From Chloroflexota bacterium (GTDB lineage Bacteria; Chloroflexota; Dehalococcoidia; Lucifugimonadales; UBA2985), in contig JAQBZZ010000012.1 in NCBI GenBank assembly GCA_027622595.1, forward strand, positions 1 to 41,569: 41,569 nucleotides of DNA. Direction: 5' to 3'. Under the pieces are notes generated by a model. That model had not been told where the DNA came from. It saw nothing but the letters and a program-made list of their open reading frames with translations, and made no database searches. The translations under genes and the position numbers were made by a program. Below, piece after piece: positions 33,551 through 41,569 of this stretch (the stretch's first letter is position 1; each line of letters begins with the position of its first letter).

Positions 33551-34636
33551 ATGGGCAATCAACCTTACGAAAACGATGGTATAGCCAAGATCAAGGTGGT
33601 CGGAGTGGGCGGAGGAGGGTGCAATGCGGTCTCCCGTATGTTCCGGGAGCGCGTCCAGGGAGTGGAGTACGTCGGTGTGAACACCGACGCTCAGGCTCTC
33701 ATGCGTTGCGAGGTGCCCCTGAGAATTCGCATGGGGGAAAAGCTCACCAGGGGCCTTGGTGTCGGAGGAGACCCTGAAAAGGGTAAGGACTCCGCCGAGG
33801 AGAGCAGGGAAGAGATATACGAGTCGATAAAGGGATCGGATATGGTATTCATCGCCGCTGGCATGGGGGGCGGAACAGGGACCGGGGCAGCACCAGTGGT
33901 AGCGGAGATAGCCAAAGAGGTTGGGGCTCTCACCATCGGCGTAGTCACCAAGCCATTTGGTTTCGAGGGCAGTAGGCGGCGCAAGCTTGCCGAAGAGGGC
34001 ATTGCGCGCCTGAAGGACAAGGTGGACACCCTTATCATCATCCCCAACGATCGTTTGTTTGCAGTCTGCGATGAGAAGATAACAATGGAAAACGCCTTCA
34101 AACTGGCCGACGATGTACTTCGGCAGGGCGTACAGTCCATCGCCGAACTTGTCACTGTCCCAGGGGAAGTAAACCTGGACTTTGCTGACGTTAAGACCGT
34201 GATGAGCAATGCCGGTCCAGCCTGGATGGCTATTGGACGCGGTACGGGTGAGAACAAGGCGGTAGAGGCCGCCAGGGCAGCCGTGACCAGCTCTCTCCTG
34301 GACGTGTCCATAGATGGAGCCAAGGGCATCCTCTTCAACATAACTGGAGGCTCAGACCTGTCTCTTATGGAGGTCCAAGCAGCTGCAGACGTAATCCGTT
34401 CTGCCGCAGACCCCGATGCCAACATCTTCTTCGGCATGGTCACAGACATGAAGATGGAAGATGAGGTGAAGATAACCATAATCGCCACAGGGTTCTCCTC
34501 CGAGGAGCCCTTCATGCCAAGGGATGAGCACATTTCACAACTCATTATGTCGGCCATTCAGGACGAGGCGGAGCTTGATATACCGCCGTTCCTCAGGAGG
34601 CAGGGCAACTCTAGGAGGAGAGCAGGGGCCTATTAG
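33551..34636 (+). CDS. ftsZ: Cell-division tubulin FtsZ, main copy
   Basis: 361 aa. ATG 33551 follows AAAGGAGGAGTCATC; the frame is open 8 codons further but those overlap the ftsA end. GVGGGGCNAVSRMF, GGGTGTGAAP, VTKPFGFEGSRR and the T7 loop NLDFADVKTVMSNAG are all intact. The C-terminal peptide DIPPFLRRQ, followed by a basic tail NSRRRAG, is the docking site for FtsA. It is the canonical copy, in contrast to the tail-less paralogue at 10327. Ends in TAG. Confidence 0.96.
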   Translation: MGNQPYENDGIAKIKVVGVGGGGCNAVSRMFRERVQGVEYVGVNTDAQALMRCEVPLRIRMGEKLTRGLGVGGDPEKGKDSAEESREEIYESIKGSDMVFIAAGMGGGTGTGAAPVVAEIAKEVGALTIGVVTKPFGFEGSRRRKLAEEGIARLKDKVDTLIIIPNDRLFAVCDEKITMENAFKLADDVLRQGVQSIAELVTVPGEVNLDFADVKTVMSNAGPAWMAIGRGTGENKAVEAARAAVTSSLLDVSIDGAKGILFNITGGSDLSLMEVQAAADVIRSAADPDANIFFGMVTDMKMEDEVKITIIATGFSSEEPFMPRDEHISQLIMSAIQDEAELDIPPFLRRQGNSRRRAGAY

Positions 34637-34675
34637 TAGGTTTTCTACTGAAGCAGCATCGATTCATTGACCCGT

Positions 34676-34708
34676 CCGAAGCCGTCTCCTGCATTGAGGC
34701 GGCTTCGG
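34676..34708 (+). terminator. Stem-loop after ftsZ
   Basis: CCGAAGCCG (34676-34684) pairs with CGGCTTCGG (34700-34708), extended inside by CTC/GAG. No clear T tract; a partial terminator between ftsZ and secD. Confidence 0.5.
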
Positions 34709-34764
34709 CATGTCCTGGCCAGCGCAATAACAAAGATTGCAAAATACATCACATGGGTATACCT

Positions 34765-34792
34765 TTGCCTTTTGCTAAAGGTGACGTAGAAT
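34765..34792 (+). promoter_or_regulatory. Putative promoter of secDF (TTGCCT-16-TAGAAT)
   Basis: TTGCCT at 34765-34770 and TAGAAT at 34787-34792. The secD start is 28 bases downstream. Confidence 0.5.
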
Positions 34793-34819
34793 AGGGTTGG
34801 TCTTAATCAAGGAGAGTAA

Positions 34820-36709
34820 ATGCGCAGGTTTCCATTACGGCGTTTCCTTCTCATTTCTATCATCGTGTCACTGGCAGGGGCATCCCTGGCTTTTCAGGAG
34901 ATCAACCTATCTCTGGGGGGCATCACCCTAGAACGAGGCGGAGACACCATTTTAGGCTTGCAGTTAGGGCTGGACCTAAAAGGTGGAAGTCACCTGGTTT
35001 ACGAAGCCCATCCCACAGAGGGCCAAGCACCCACCACCGAACAGATGGAAGGCGTCATCAAGACCATTGAGCGGCGCGTCAACTCCTTTGGGGTCTCGGA
35101 GCCAATCATACAGATGATGGGTGGGGACCGTATACTTGTTCAGCTCCCTGGCGTCGGCACAACTAAGGCTGAGGTGACTTTCCAGGAAGATGTTCAGATT
35201 GATGCACTTCGCAGTGTACTGGCATCCCTAGAACGCCCTGGCGCTAACATAGAGCAAGAGGATAGTCGCACATTTATCATAGATTTGCCTTCACTACAAC
35301 CGGCTAAGCTGGATGACGAGGGAAACATCATCCAGGCTGCAGAGAGGAACGTTATCGAACAGGCGCTGCGAGAGGCATTTCCAGCCGTTACCCTGAGCAT
35401 GTTGTTCTCGGAATCCACAGAGGCCGCTAGCATAGAGGCTGTTCTGGCAGGACTGGGCCGTGAGGATGCAGTGGTGCGTAAACTCAGTGACTTACTTTTC
35501 TCTGTTGATATGCCAAGCCTGCAACCAGCAGATATGGATAACGATGGGAACATGGTACAACCCGCGGAAGAGGACATCATTCGAGAAGCCCTTCAGGAGC
35601 AGTTGCCTACTCTTCTCTCCTTTGAAATCCAGGATATATCCATGTTCATTACGGGCGGAGTGGAAGAAGCCAAGCGCCTCATTGGGCAAACGGCCCAGTT
35701 GGAGCTCAAGGAACGTATCTGCCTAAATAACCCTCAAGATATTACCCAGAATTGCGATGACCCCCAATATCACGTGGATAGCCCGCTGAACCTCACCGGC
35801 GATGACCTTGTACGGTCCTACGCGGGCACACACCCAACATTGGGTGTGCCCGTGGTCAATCTGGAGTTCAGCAGCGAAGGCGCCAGGATTTTCGCTGAAC
35901 ATACCCAGGACATCGCAGGCACAAACAACCGCACGGCCTTTTTCCTGGATGAAGAGTTCCTGCTGGCCCCGGTGGCCCTGCAGGCTATCACCGGGGGACG
36001 CGCTTTTATTCAAGGCCCGGACTTCACCATCGACCGCGTGCGTACCATTGCAATTCAGTTGGAGTCTGGACGGCTTCAAGTTCCTCTTACACTGATTCAA
36101 GAGCAGGACGTGGACGCCACACTTGGAGAGGACTCGCTGAAGAAAAGCGTTGTAGCAGGCATAGTTGGCCTTGGGCTTGTGCTCCTGTTCATGGCCCTCT
36201 ACTACAAGCTGCCCGGTCTCATGGCGTGCATTGCTCTCATAATCTACGCCGTGATCGTTCTTGCCATCCTCAAGCTCTGGCCCATTACTTTGTCCCTTGG
36301 CGGCATAGCCGCTTTCATCCTGTCGATAGGAATGGCGGTAGACGCCAACATCCTTATCTTTGAGCGCATGAAGGAAGAGTTGCGCAGCGGCCGTACGCTG
36401 ATAGCCTCCATTGAGACGGGCTTTAACCGTGCATGGCCTGCCATTCGAGATAGCAATGTATCGACATTCATCACCTGTGCGATTCTCTTTTGGTTCGGCA
36501 CTCGCCTTGGCACAGGCCTGGTAACCGGATTCGCCGTTACCCTGTTCATTGGCGTGGCCGCAAGCATGTTCTCTGCGCTTACGGTGACTCGGACCCTTCT
36601 TAGAGCCGTTGCCGTCTCACCGCTGGGTAGATACGTGTCTCTATACACGCCGGTGGAGAGGCCTGAAACGCGTTCCAGGCCTGGTCAAACTCTGGGAGAT
36701 AGGGGTTAA
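34820..36709 (+). CDS. secD: Protein-export membrane protein SecD, with an internal duplication
   Basis: 629 aa from ATG 34820 (AAGGAGAG upstream). One N-terminal transmembrane segment (FLLISIIVSLAGASLAF) is followed by the large extracytoplasmic P1 domain, with GLDLKGGSHLVYE and IERRVNSFGVSEPIIQ, and then five C-terminal segments (VAGIVGLGLVLLFMALYY and after) with the FERMKEELRSG motif. It uses the proton gradient to pull translocated proteins from SecYEG. Residues about 150-190 and 225-266 are two copies of one module: DLPSLQPAKLDDEGN and DMPSLQPADMDNDGN lie exactly 75 residues apart. This insert lengthens the P1 region. secF follows 8 bases later. Confidence 0.93.
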   Translation: MRRFPLRRFLLISIIVSLAGASLAFQEINLSLGGITLERGGDTILGLQLGLDLKGGSHLVYEAHPTEGQAPTTEQMEGVIKTIERRVNSFGVSEPIIQMMGGDRILVQLPGVGTTKAEVTFQEDVQIDALRSVLASLERPGANIEQEDSRTFIIDLPSLQPAKLDDEGNIIQAAERNVIEQALREAFPAVTLSMLFSESTEAASIEAVLAGLGREDAVVRKLSDLLFSVDMPSLQPADMDNDGNMVQPAEEDIIREALQEQLPTLLSFEIQDISMFITGGVEEAKRLIGQTAQLELKERICLNNPQDITQNCDDPQYHVDSPLNLTGDDLVRSYAGTHPTLGVPVVNLEFSSEGARIFAEHTQDIAGTNNRTAFFLDEEFLLAPVALQAITGGRAFIQGPDFTIDRVRTIAIQLESGRLQVPLTLIQEQDVDATLGEDSLKKSVVAGIVGLGLVLLFMALYYKLPGLMACIALIIYAVIVLAILKLWPITLSLGGIAAFILSIGMAVDANILIFERMKEELRSGRTLIASIETGFNRAWPAIRDSNVSTFITCAILFWFGTRLGTGLVTGFAVTLFIGVAASMFSALTVTRTLLRAVAVSPLGRYVSLYTPVERPETRSRPGQTLGDRG

Positions 36710-36717
36710 GGTAGAAA

Positions 36718-37662
36718 ATGGATTTTGTTAGCAGACGTAACTGGTTCTTCCTCATCTCATCCTTGGTGATGTTGGTAAGCATTATCTCTCTCCTGCTGCC
36801 AAATGGCCTCAACACCGGCCTGGAGTTCACAGGTGGGTCTTCAATGACCCTGAAGTTCCAGGAGGACGTGAGCCAGGAAGACCTGCGTTCTCAGCTTACT
36901 GCCCTGGGCCATCCTGACGCAGTGATTCAACATTTGGGCGAGGGCAGCTTCTTCATCCGCACCCGCACTTTGGAGGAGGCCCAATCCGGCGAAACCTCGG
37001 AACGCGAGAAGATTATCAGTGAGTTGGAGGACAGTTTGGGGTCTGGGGTCGAGTTATCAGACTTCTTCTCCGTTTCTCCGAGCATTGCGTCTGAGACGGT
37101 GAATAACGCCATCCTGATCGTGGTCATAGCGTCAGTGGTTATCCTCATCTACATAACATGGGCATTCCGCAGGGTGCCATCCCCGATTCGATATGGAATA
37201 TCGGCCATTGTCGCCCTAATTCACGACGTGGTAATTGTGCTGGGTGTTTTCTCCATCGCAGGAAGGATATTTGACCTTGAGGTCAACGCGATGTTCATCG
37301 CTGGTGTCCTGACCATAATTGGTTACAGCGTCCACGATACCATCGTGGTCTTCGACCGCATCAGGGAGAACCTTACCAGAGGCATTGGCAGGGACCTTGG
37401 TTCCACCATCAACATCAGCATTCAGGACACCATAGGGAGGTCCTTAAATACCAGCCTTACGCTGCTATTTGCAATCGTGGCATTGCTGCTTTTCGGTGGT
37501 GCCACTATCCAGGACTTCCTGATTGTGCTGCTCATTGGAATCATTGTCGGCACGTACAGCTCTGTCTGGATCGCCAGCCAGATTCTCATGGTTTGGGAAA
37601 GCGGTGACTTTGGCACGCTTCTCAGACGTCTGCCGCTGCCATTCCCATCAAAAGGCCGATAA
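36718..37662 (+). CDS. secF: Protein-export membrane protein SecF
   Basis: 314 aa, ATG 36718 with AAGG upstream. One N-terminal membrane segment (WFFLISSLVMLVSIISLLLP), a small periplasmic P1 domain beginning GLEFTGGSSMTLKFQED, then five segments with the SecD/SecF family motif VFDRIRENL (VHDTIVVFDRIREN). It forms the secDF complex with the preceding gene. Length is normal and all segments are present. Confidence 0.95.
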   Translation: MDFVSRRNWFFLISSLVMLVSIISLLLPNGLNTGLEFTGGSSMTLKFQEDVSQEDLRSQLTALGHPDAVIQHLGEGSFFIRTRTLEEAQSGETSEREKIISELEDSLGSGVELSDFFSVSPSIASETVNNAILIVVIASVVILIYITWAFRRVPSPIRYGISAIVALIHDVVIVLGVFSIAGRIFDLEVNAMFIAGVLTIIGYSVHDTIVVFDRIRENLTRGIGRDLGSTINISIQDTIGRSLNTSLTLLFAIVALLLFGGATIQDFLIVLLIGIIVGTYSSVWIASQILMVWESGDFGTLLRRLPLPFPSKGR

Positions 37663-38036
37663 ATAGGGCGGCGCACAACACCCTCTCTGATGCTTCGTCG
37701 ATAGCTAGCGCGCTTTAGCTATCGGGATGGCACGTACTTTTAACAACGACAGCCACGGCGTCGTTTGACGTGTTTGACTTATCAAGGTACGCTGTTATAA
37801 CTTAGCATCGTTGTACCGAGCATGCCAGTTTAGAGAGTTGGAAACGAACGAGGCGGGGTGGCGAGATATTGTACGAAATTTGCCAAACCATTAGGCAAAC
37901 TTAACTAACCCTTTACGTCAGTAACACTGCCTTTTTACATGCGGTTGCTAAATTAGTGACATCGGAAATATAAGGGGAGATGAAGTAACGGTAGGTTATT
38001 CACCCCGCGGTGAGAGTGAAGATGTAGAATAACAAA
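37663..38036. other. Intergenic region with a palindrome and an ATG-TAG word
   Basis: 374 bases. It contains the palindrome GATAGCTA (37700-37707) / TAGCTATC (37716-37723). The tail (38022-38036) reads ATG-TAG-AAT-AAC-AAA directly in frame with the next gene's GTG start. No gene or RNA is otherwise visible. Confidence 0.45.
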
Positions 38037-39143
38037 GTGAAGAATCTGGGAAACCGACAGATACGAATAGTTAGACACGGTCTCGACGAGATGCAGGTTA
38101 CCGAGTTCGTTGATGATCTGATGGTGAAGCTCAAAGAAGCGGAGGAGATGGCTACAAGGCCGTCGCACCTCAGGTTGATGGATGAGCTTGCTCAACGAAC
38201 GCTGCAGGAAGCCGAACAGTTGGCAGGAAGAATCAAGGACGAGGCTCAGCAAATTCGAGCGGAGGCCGAGGCTGAAATAGCCCGCACGACTTCAGAGACA
38301 CAAAAAACTGCTCAAGAAATGGTGGAGGAAGGCGAAAGGTTAGTAGTAAAACTCAAGGACGAGGCCCTGCAAATTCGAACAGAGGCCCAAGCTCACATGG
38401 CCAGCGCGGTTGCAGACGCACAAAGATCCACCCAACAGCAGGCCGAGGCCGCAGGCAGAGTGGCCAAAATGGCCGCGGAGGACGCACAAAGGGTTGTGCA
38501 AGACGCGCGGGGAATGGCAGCCCTGATTAAAGCTGAAGGCAAGCGGCAAGCGGAGCGGCTCCTGGAGCACACCAAAAAGCGAATTAAGAGTCAGGTCTTG
38601 TTGTATTCAAAGGGAGCATCAGAGAAACTGGTCCCTTACCTGGACGAGATCATAAGGGAAGTGCAGGCTCTAAGCATTGAACTAGACTGGGAGGCGACCG
38701 CCCTTGAAATAAACCGGGTCGCGCCAGAGACAGCCGAGGTTCAGCCAACGCCATCCCTCTTGGAGACCGAGAATGTCTCTGGCAAAGTTGAGCCTGAACC
38801 CAGTGACGCAACGGTCTATCTGGGAGATGTACAACTGGCTGTCCAGCCCCCTGTTTCCTCGCTAGGACTGGGGAAGATTTGCGAACGACTGGAGCGCCTA
38901 CCCGGTATTACCGTTCGGGATACCCAAAGCGTACACGATGGCTCTTATACCATCAACCTCTCCCTGGGGTCTCCCACACTGCTTCTCTAGATACTCAAGC
39001 ATTTGGACAATGTGGCTGAGGTGAGCATTGAGCCATTGGCCACTGGTGATAACGCTGGCAGTAAAGGGGAAAAGGCAGAGGGGATTGAAGAGCAATACGG
39101 CTCCTCGCTACCAACGAGAATCCTGGTGCTGCTCAGGGAATAA
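38037..39143 (+). CDS. DivIVA-like coiled-coil protein with in-frame TAG before its last 50 residues
   Basis: 369 codons from GTG 38037 to TAA 39143, interrupted by TAG at 38988-38990 (codon 318). Residues about 1-45 (QIRIVRHGLDEMQVTEFVDD) resemble the membrane-binding head of DivIVA/GpsB proteins; about 50-215 is a long coiled coil with repeated KDEAQQIRAEAEAEIA/KDEALQIRTEAQAHMA; then an acidic linker; then a small alpha-beta domain (LGKICERLERLPGITVRDTQ). The TAG falls within that domain: LGSPTLLL*ILKHLDNVAEVS parallels the preceding ERLERLPGITV, so the last 50 residues belong to the protein. It may organise a membrane site near division or secretion. The GTG start has a weak ribosome site; ATG 38022, followed at once by TAG, is in frame upstream. 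Confidence 0.75.
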
Positions 39144-39408
39144 CCCTTTGGTTGCCTGCTTTTCACATATAAACTCGGATTCCCATACTGCGGCCTAGTG
39201 CTGCATCGTGGTCAGACCAGCACCGCGATGCCAAAACATACCTGCGGCGGGTCAGCGAGTATGGCTACCTCTAATAACCGTCACCCCATCTGTGTAGTTG
39301 GGATGATGGTTGTTTGGAATTCGATTTAGAGCTAATCTTGCTTAGATTCGCCGTTGGGCCCATTGATCAATCGGTAGTCGCTGATACAGTACCCCATGAG
39401 GAGGCATT

Positions 39409-40260
39409 ATGAAGGTAGGAGCCCACGTTTCCACTGTCGGCGGTGTGGACAAGGCAATTGACAGGGCTCAAGAAATGGGCGCTGAGGCCATCCAGATATT
39501 CATCTCTTCGCCAAGAGGTTGGGCGTTCAAGCCCATTCCCAAAACTGTGGCAGCGGCTTTTGGGGAAAAGGCAGCGAGCGCGGGCATTGGCCCAATCTTC
39601 TTCCATGGCATATACCTGGTCAGCCTTGGTGCGCCTACTGAGGAGAACCTGGCAAAGTCGGTGCAGGCACTCACGGGCTATATGCGGGCCGCGGAAGGAC
39701 TCGGTGTGGCCGGGGTTATCTTCCACACAGGTAGTCATCGTGGAGTAGGCTTCGATGGTGTATTCGACCAGGCGGTAAGGGCAATGGACCAGGTCTTGAA
39801 GGCCTCGCCGGAGAACGTCTGGCTCACCATCGAGAACAGCGCCGGCATGGGAGACCACATCGGCTCCAAGTTTCAGGAGATAGGCCAGCTTATGAAGGCC
39901 CTGGCGAGTCCAAATGTGAAGGTGTGCCTGGATACGCAGCACCTCTTCGCCGCCGGATACGATATCATTCACAAGGAAAGCCTTGAACGGGTCATGGAGG
40001 AGTTCGATAGGGAGATCGGCCTGTCGAACCTGGTGGCCGTGCATGCCAACGACAGCAAGACGCCCTTTGGCTCGGCGGTGGACAGGCACGAGAACATCGG
40101 CGAGGGACATATGGGACTGGACGGCTTCCGCGTCATCATGGGTCATCCAGCCTTCAAGGATGTGCCTTTCTTGTTGGAGGTCCCGGGTATGGAGGGCAAC
40201 GGGCCGGACAGGGCCAACGTGGACATCCTCAAGGGTCTGAGAGCAGAGGTGGGGTTGTGA
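39409..40260 (+). CDS. nfo: Endonuclease IV (AP endonuclease)
   Basis: 283 aa, ATG 39409 with GAGGAGGC upstream. It is a TIM-barrel zinc enzyme beginning KVGAHVSTVGGVDKAIDRAQ, with the metal-binding motifs FHTGSHRG, LTIENSAGMG, VCLDTQHLFAAGYD, VAVHANDSKTPFGSAVDRHENIGEGH, split across the barrel. Cuts 5' to abasic sites in DNA repair. Length and motifs are complete. The next gene begins 46 bases later on the same strand. Confidence 0.93.
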   Translation: MKVGAHVSTVGGVDKAIDRAQEMGAEAIQIFISSPRGWAFKPIPKTVAAAFGEKAASAGIGPIFFHGIYLVSLGAPTEENLAKSVQALTGYMRAAEGLGVAGVIFHTGSHRGVGFDGVFDQAVRAMDQVLKASPENVWLTIENSAGMGDHIGSKFQEIGQLMKALASPNVKVCLDTQHLFAAGYDIIHKESLERVMEEFDREIGLSNLVAVHANDSKTPFGSAVDRHENIGEGHMGLDGFRVIMGHPAFKDVPFLLEVPGMEGNGPDRANVDILKGLRAEVGL

Positions 40261-40306
40261 AGGCATAGGTGGTCGTCGCACATTATCGGAGATATGTACA
40301 GGCAAA

Positions 40307-40672
40307 TTGCGAGAAGATGAGTTTGAGGCGCTGGTGCTTGATGCCATTGGGGAGATGCCCCAGGAGCTGCTGGCACGGCTGGACAACGTGGTCATAGTGG
40401 TGCAGCAATGGCCGAGCCGTGACCAGATGGTGGAGGCTGAAATAAAGCACAGGACCGGGCTGCTTGGGTTGTACGAGGGCATCCCGCTGACGGACAGGGC
40501 AGGTTACAATCTGGTCCTGCCCGACAAGATCACGATCTTCCAGGGGCCGGTGGAGGCGATGCACCACACTCGAGCGGAGATGGCCAGGGAGATCAAGGCG
40601 ACGGTTGCCCACGAGATCGCCCACCACTTCGGGATCGATGACGAGCGGCTGGAGGAGCTTGGGCTGGGATAG
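40307..40672 (+). CDS. Zincin_1-family metallopeptidase-like protein (121 aa)
   Basis: Starts at TTG 40307 with only a weak ribosome site (GGAG 14 bases upstream). The C-terminal VAHEIAHHFGID supplies the HExxH motif, and TDRAGYNLVLPDKITIFQGP is the middle part of the PF06262 family I know as a small metallopeptidase-like group in actinobacteria and Chloroflexota. Activity is unproven and cellular role unknown. Possibly co-transcribed with nfo. Ends in TAG, directly before a 45-bp repeat. Confidence 0.8.
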   Translation: MREDEFEALVLDAIGEMPQELLARLDNVVIVVQQWPSRDQMVEAEIKHRTGLLGLYEGIPLTDRAGYNLVLPDKITIFQGPVEAMHHTRAEMAREIKATVAHEIAHHFGIDDERLEELGLG

Positions 40673-40674
40673 GC

Positions 40675-40719
40675 AGGGCGTGCCCCTTCGGCAGGCTCAG
40701 GGCAGGCTCTGCACCCACA
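40675..40719 (+). repeat. 45-bp direct repeat, copy 1
   Basis: Begins AGGGCGTGCCCCTTCGGCAG and ends CTCTGCACCCACA, identical over 45 bases to 40794-40838. It contains short CCCTGAGCC/GGCTCAGG words typical of dispersed repeats. It starts 3 bases after the stop of the zincin gene. Confidence 0.85.
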
Positions 40720-40750
40720 AGTATCAACCGCGGCAGAGGCTGACAGTAGT

Positions 40751-41569
40751 CTATGGGATGGGATGCTTGATGTTGTGTGGCAGTTGGCAGGGGAGGGCGT
40801 GCCCCTTCGGCAGGCTCAGGGCAGGCTCTGCACCCACATAGGGAGCCTTTGGCTGGGGTTTTTGATTGTTATTGATTGTTATGTGGCTCTTTTGATTGAT
40901 CTTCAACAGGAACGCTTCCAGGACGCGGTTGGCTTCATCCATGGTACTGGCCCCCGCAAGCCACAGCTCCGCTACAAGCCGGTCCTGGAATGTCCCGTTG
41001 GCCCGTTCCACCCGCCCCTTGGCCTCAGGACTCAGGGCGAAGAGCTGGCTGACTCCCAGTTCCCGAAGGGCCCGCGCCACCTGGGTGGGCTTCCGGGGAT
41101 CCGGAGAGGCGTCCCTGGAAGCCGGACGGTGGGGTGTGAGGGCAGCATGCCGATCGGTGTAGACGGCCAGGGGGATGCCTTGCTTTTGAACGATGCCATG
41201 CATCAGGAGCAGGTAACCCTTGGTGGTCTCCCGCTCTTGGAAGAGGGCATGGGGCGCTGTTCCCGTGGCATCGTCGATGGCGAGCAACAGGCACAAGATA
41301 GGCCCACGTTCCTCCAGCCACGCGTGATGGCTGCCGTCGAGCTGAAGCAGCATCCCTTCCTGTGGCATCCGCTGTCGCCGCATCCGGCGGCGTGGCTGAC
41401 GCCGGTACCGAGGACTCGGCAGTCCCGCACCCACCAAAAGCCGCCGAACGGTCGACCGGGACAGCGCCAACCCCTCACGCTCCGCCAACAATTCAGTCAT
41501 ATGGGTATGGTTGACCCCGCTGTAGCGATCGCGGGCAACGGCAATCACCTTCTCTCGGATGGCAGATGG
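40751..41569 (-). pseudogene. ISNCY-type DDE transposase, partial at right edge and with altered C-terminus
   Basis: The frame is open through the right edge (PSAIREK precedes the internal GTG 41548), so the N-terminal helix-turn-helix part is outside the window. MTELLAEREGLALSRSTVRRLLVGAG is the second DNA-binding part and LLQLDGSHHAWLEERGP starts the RNase-H-like catalytic core, with Asp in LQLDGS, a later IDDATG and Glu in GRVERANGTFQDRL. After RVLEAFLLKINQKSH the sequence becomes low-complexity (ITINNNQK) and then runs into the 45-bp repeat, unlike a normal C-terminus. It therefore looks 3'-truncated. Likely a remnant; integrity upstream cannot be judged. Confidence 0.75.
40794..40838 (+). 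repeat. 45-bp direct repeat, copy 2
   Basis: Identical to 40675-40719, 119 bases downstream. It lies inside the 3' end of the transposase frame, which is therefore read through the repeat (AEPALSLPKGHALP). Confidence 0.85.

Noticed and set aside
37700-37723. Terminator after secF
   Set aside because: The palindrome GATAGCTA/TAGCTATC has no T tract and weak GC content, so I list it only as a palindrome in the intergenic entry.
1-41569. Pyrrolysine system or global TAG reassignment in this window
   Set aside because: I found no pylT-like tRNA or pyl gene here, and TAG is the commonest apparent normal terminator in the window. Only local readthrough or suppression remains possible.
1-41569. 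CRISPR array or defence island
   Set aside because: No regularly spaced repeats of 20-40 bases and no cas or restriction genes were seen; the repeats present are inverted, tandem 10-mers or the two 45-bp copies.

Overview
The window looks like a chromosomal contig from an uncultured Chloroflexota bacterium, most likely of the Dehalococcoidia/SAR202 lineage. This is inferred from gene content, not from a marker-gene tree. The main support is a cell-division cluster reduced to mraZ-rsmH-ftsA-ftsZ with none of the usual peptidoglycan genes (ftsI, murC-G, mraY, ftsW) between them. Other support is a second ftsZ elsewhere, two very large class III CoA-transferase fusions, a DUF35/thiolase pair and oxygen-sensitive ferredoxin enzymes.

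Layout. (1) 1-4309, minus strand: an acyl-CoA operon of a double-domain CoA-transferase, a DUF35 zinc-ribbon/OB protein and a thiolase-like protein that runs off the left edge. (2) 4.6-10 kb: accessory DNA with a VOC protein, a 1.35-kb insertion sequence whose transposase carries an internal TAG, a cassette of two small zinc-ribbon genes around an unknown 334-aa coiled-coil protein, a secreted metzincin-like protein and a DUF5343 protein. (3) 10.3-14.7 kb: a solitary tubulin-like FtsZ paralogue and a second double-domain CoA-transferase. (4) 14.8-22.2 kb: an MFS transporter diverging from a redox operon, porGD-porAB-nfnA-nfnB, which should oxidise a 2-oxoacid and pass electrons from ferredoxin to NAD(P)H. 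(5) 22.5-28.7 kb: two MaoC-like hot-dog genes, a tiny HExxH protein, and, mostly on minus, a PIG-L deacetylase, an MBL hydrolase, tRNA-His, leucyl aminopeptidase and a small P-loop kinase. (6) 29.2-39.1 kb: a housekeeping block of mogA-type gene, trmD, mraZ-rsmH-ftsA-ftsZ, secD-secF and a DivIVA-like coiled-coil protein. (7) 39.4 kb to the end: endonuclease IV, a zincin, and a C-terminally altered transposase joined to a short dispersed repeat.

The most unusual signal is that four separate genes (transposase, porGD, nfnB and the coiled-coil protein) are each continuous in one frame except for a single in-frame TAG; none is broken by TAA or TGA. TAG is also the commonest apparent normal terminator here (about 16 of 36 genes), so whole-genome reassignment is unlikely. 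Context-dependent readthrough, an amber suppressor tRNA, independent nonsense mutations and assembly errors all remain open. Other notable items are pseudo-dimeric CoA-transferases that keep the catalytic Asp in only one half, period-10 TAGG repeats at the mraZ promoter that look like a MraZ operator, a cluster of four TTGYRCAA palindromes upstream of the metzincin, and an internal duplication in SecD.
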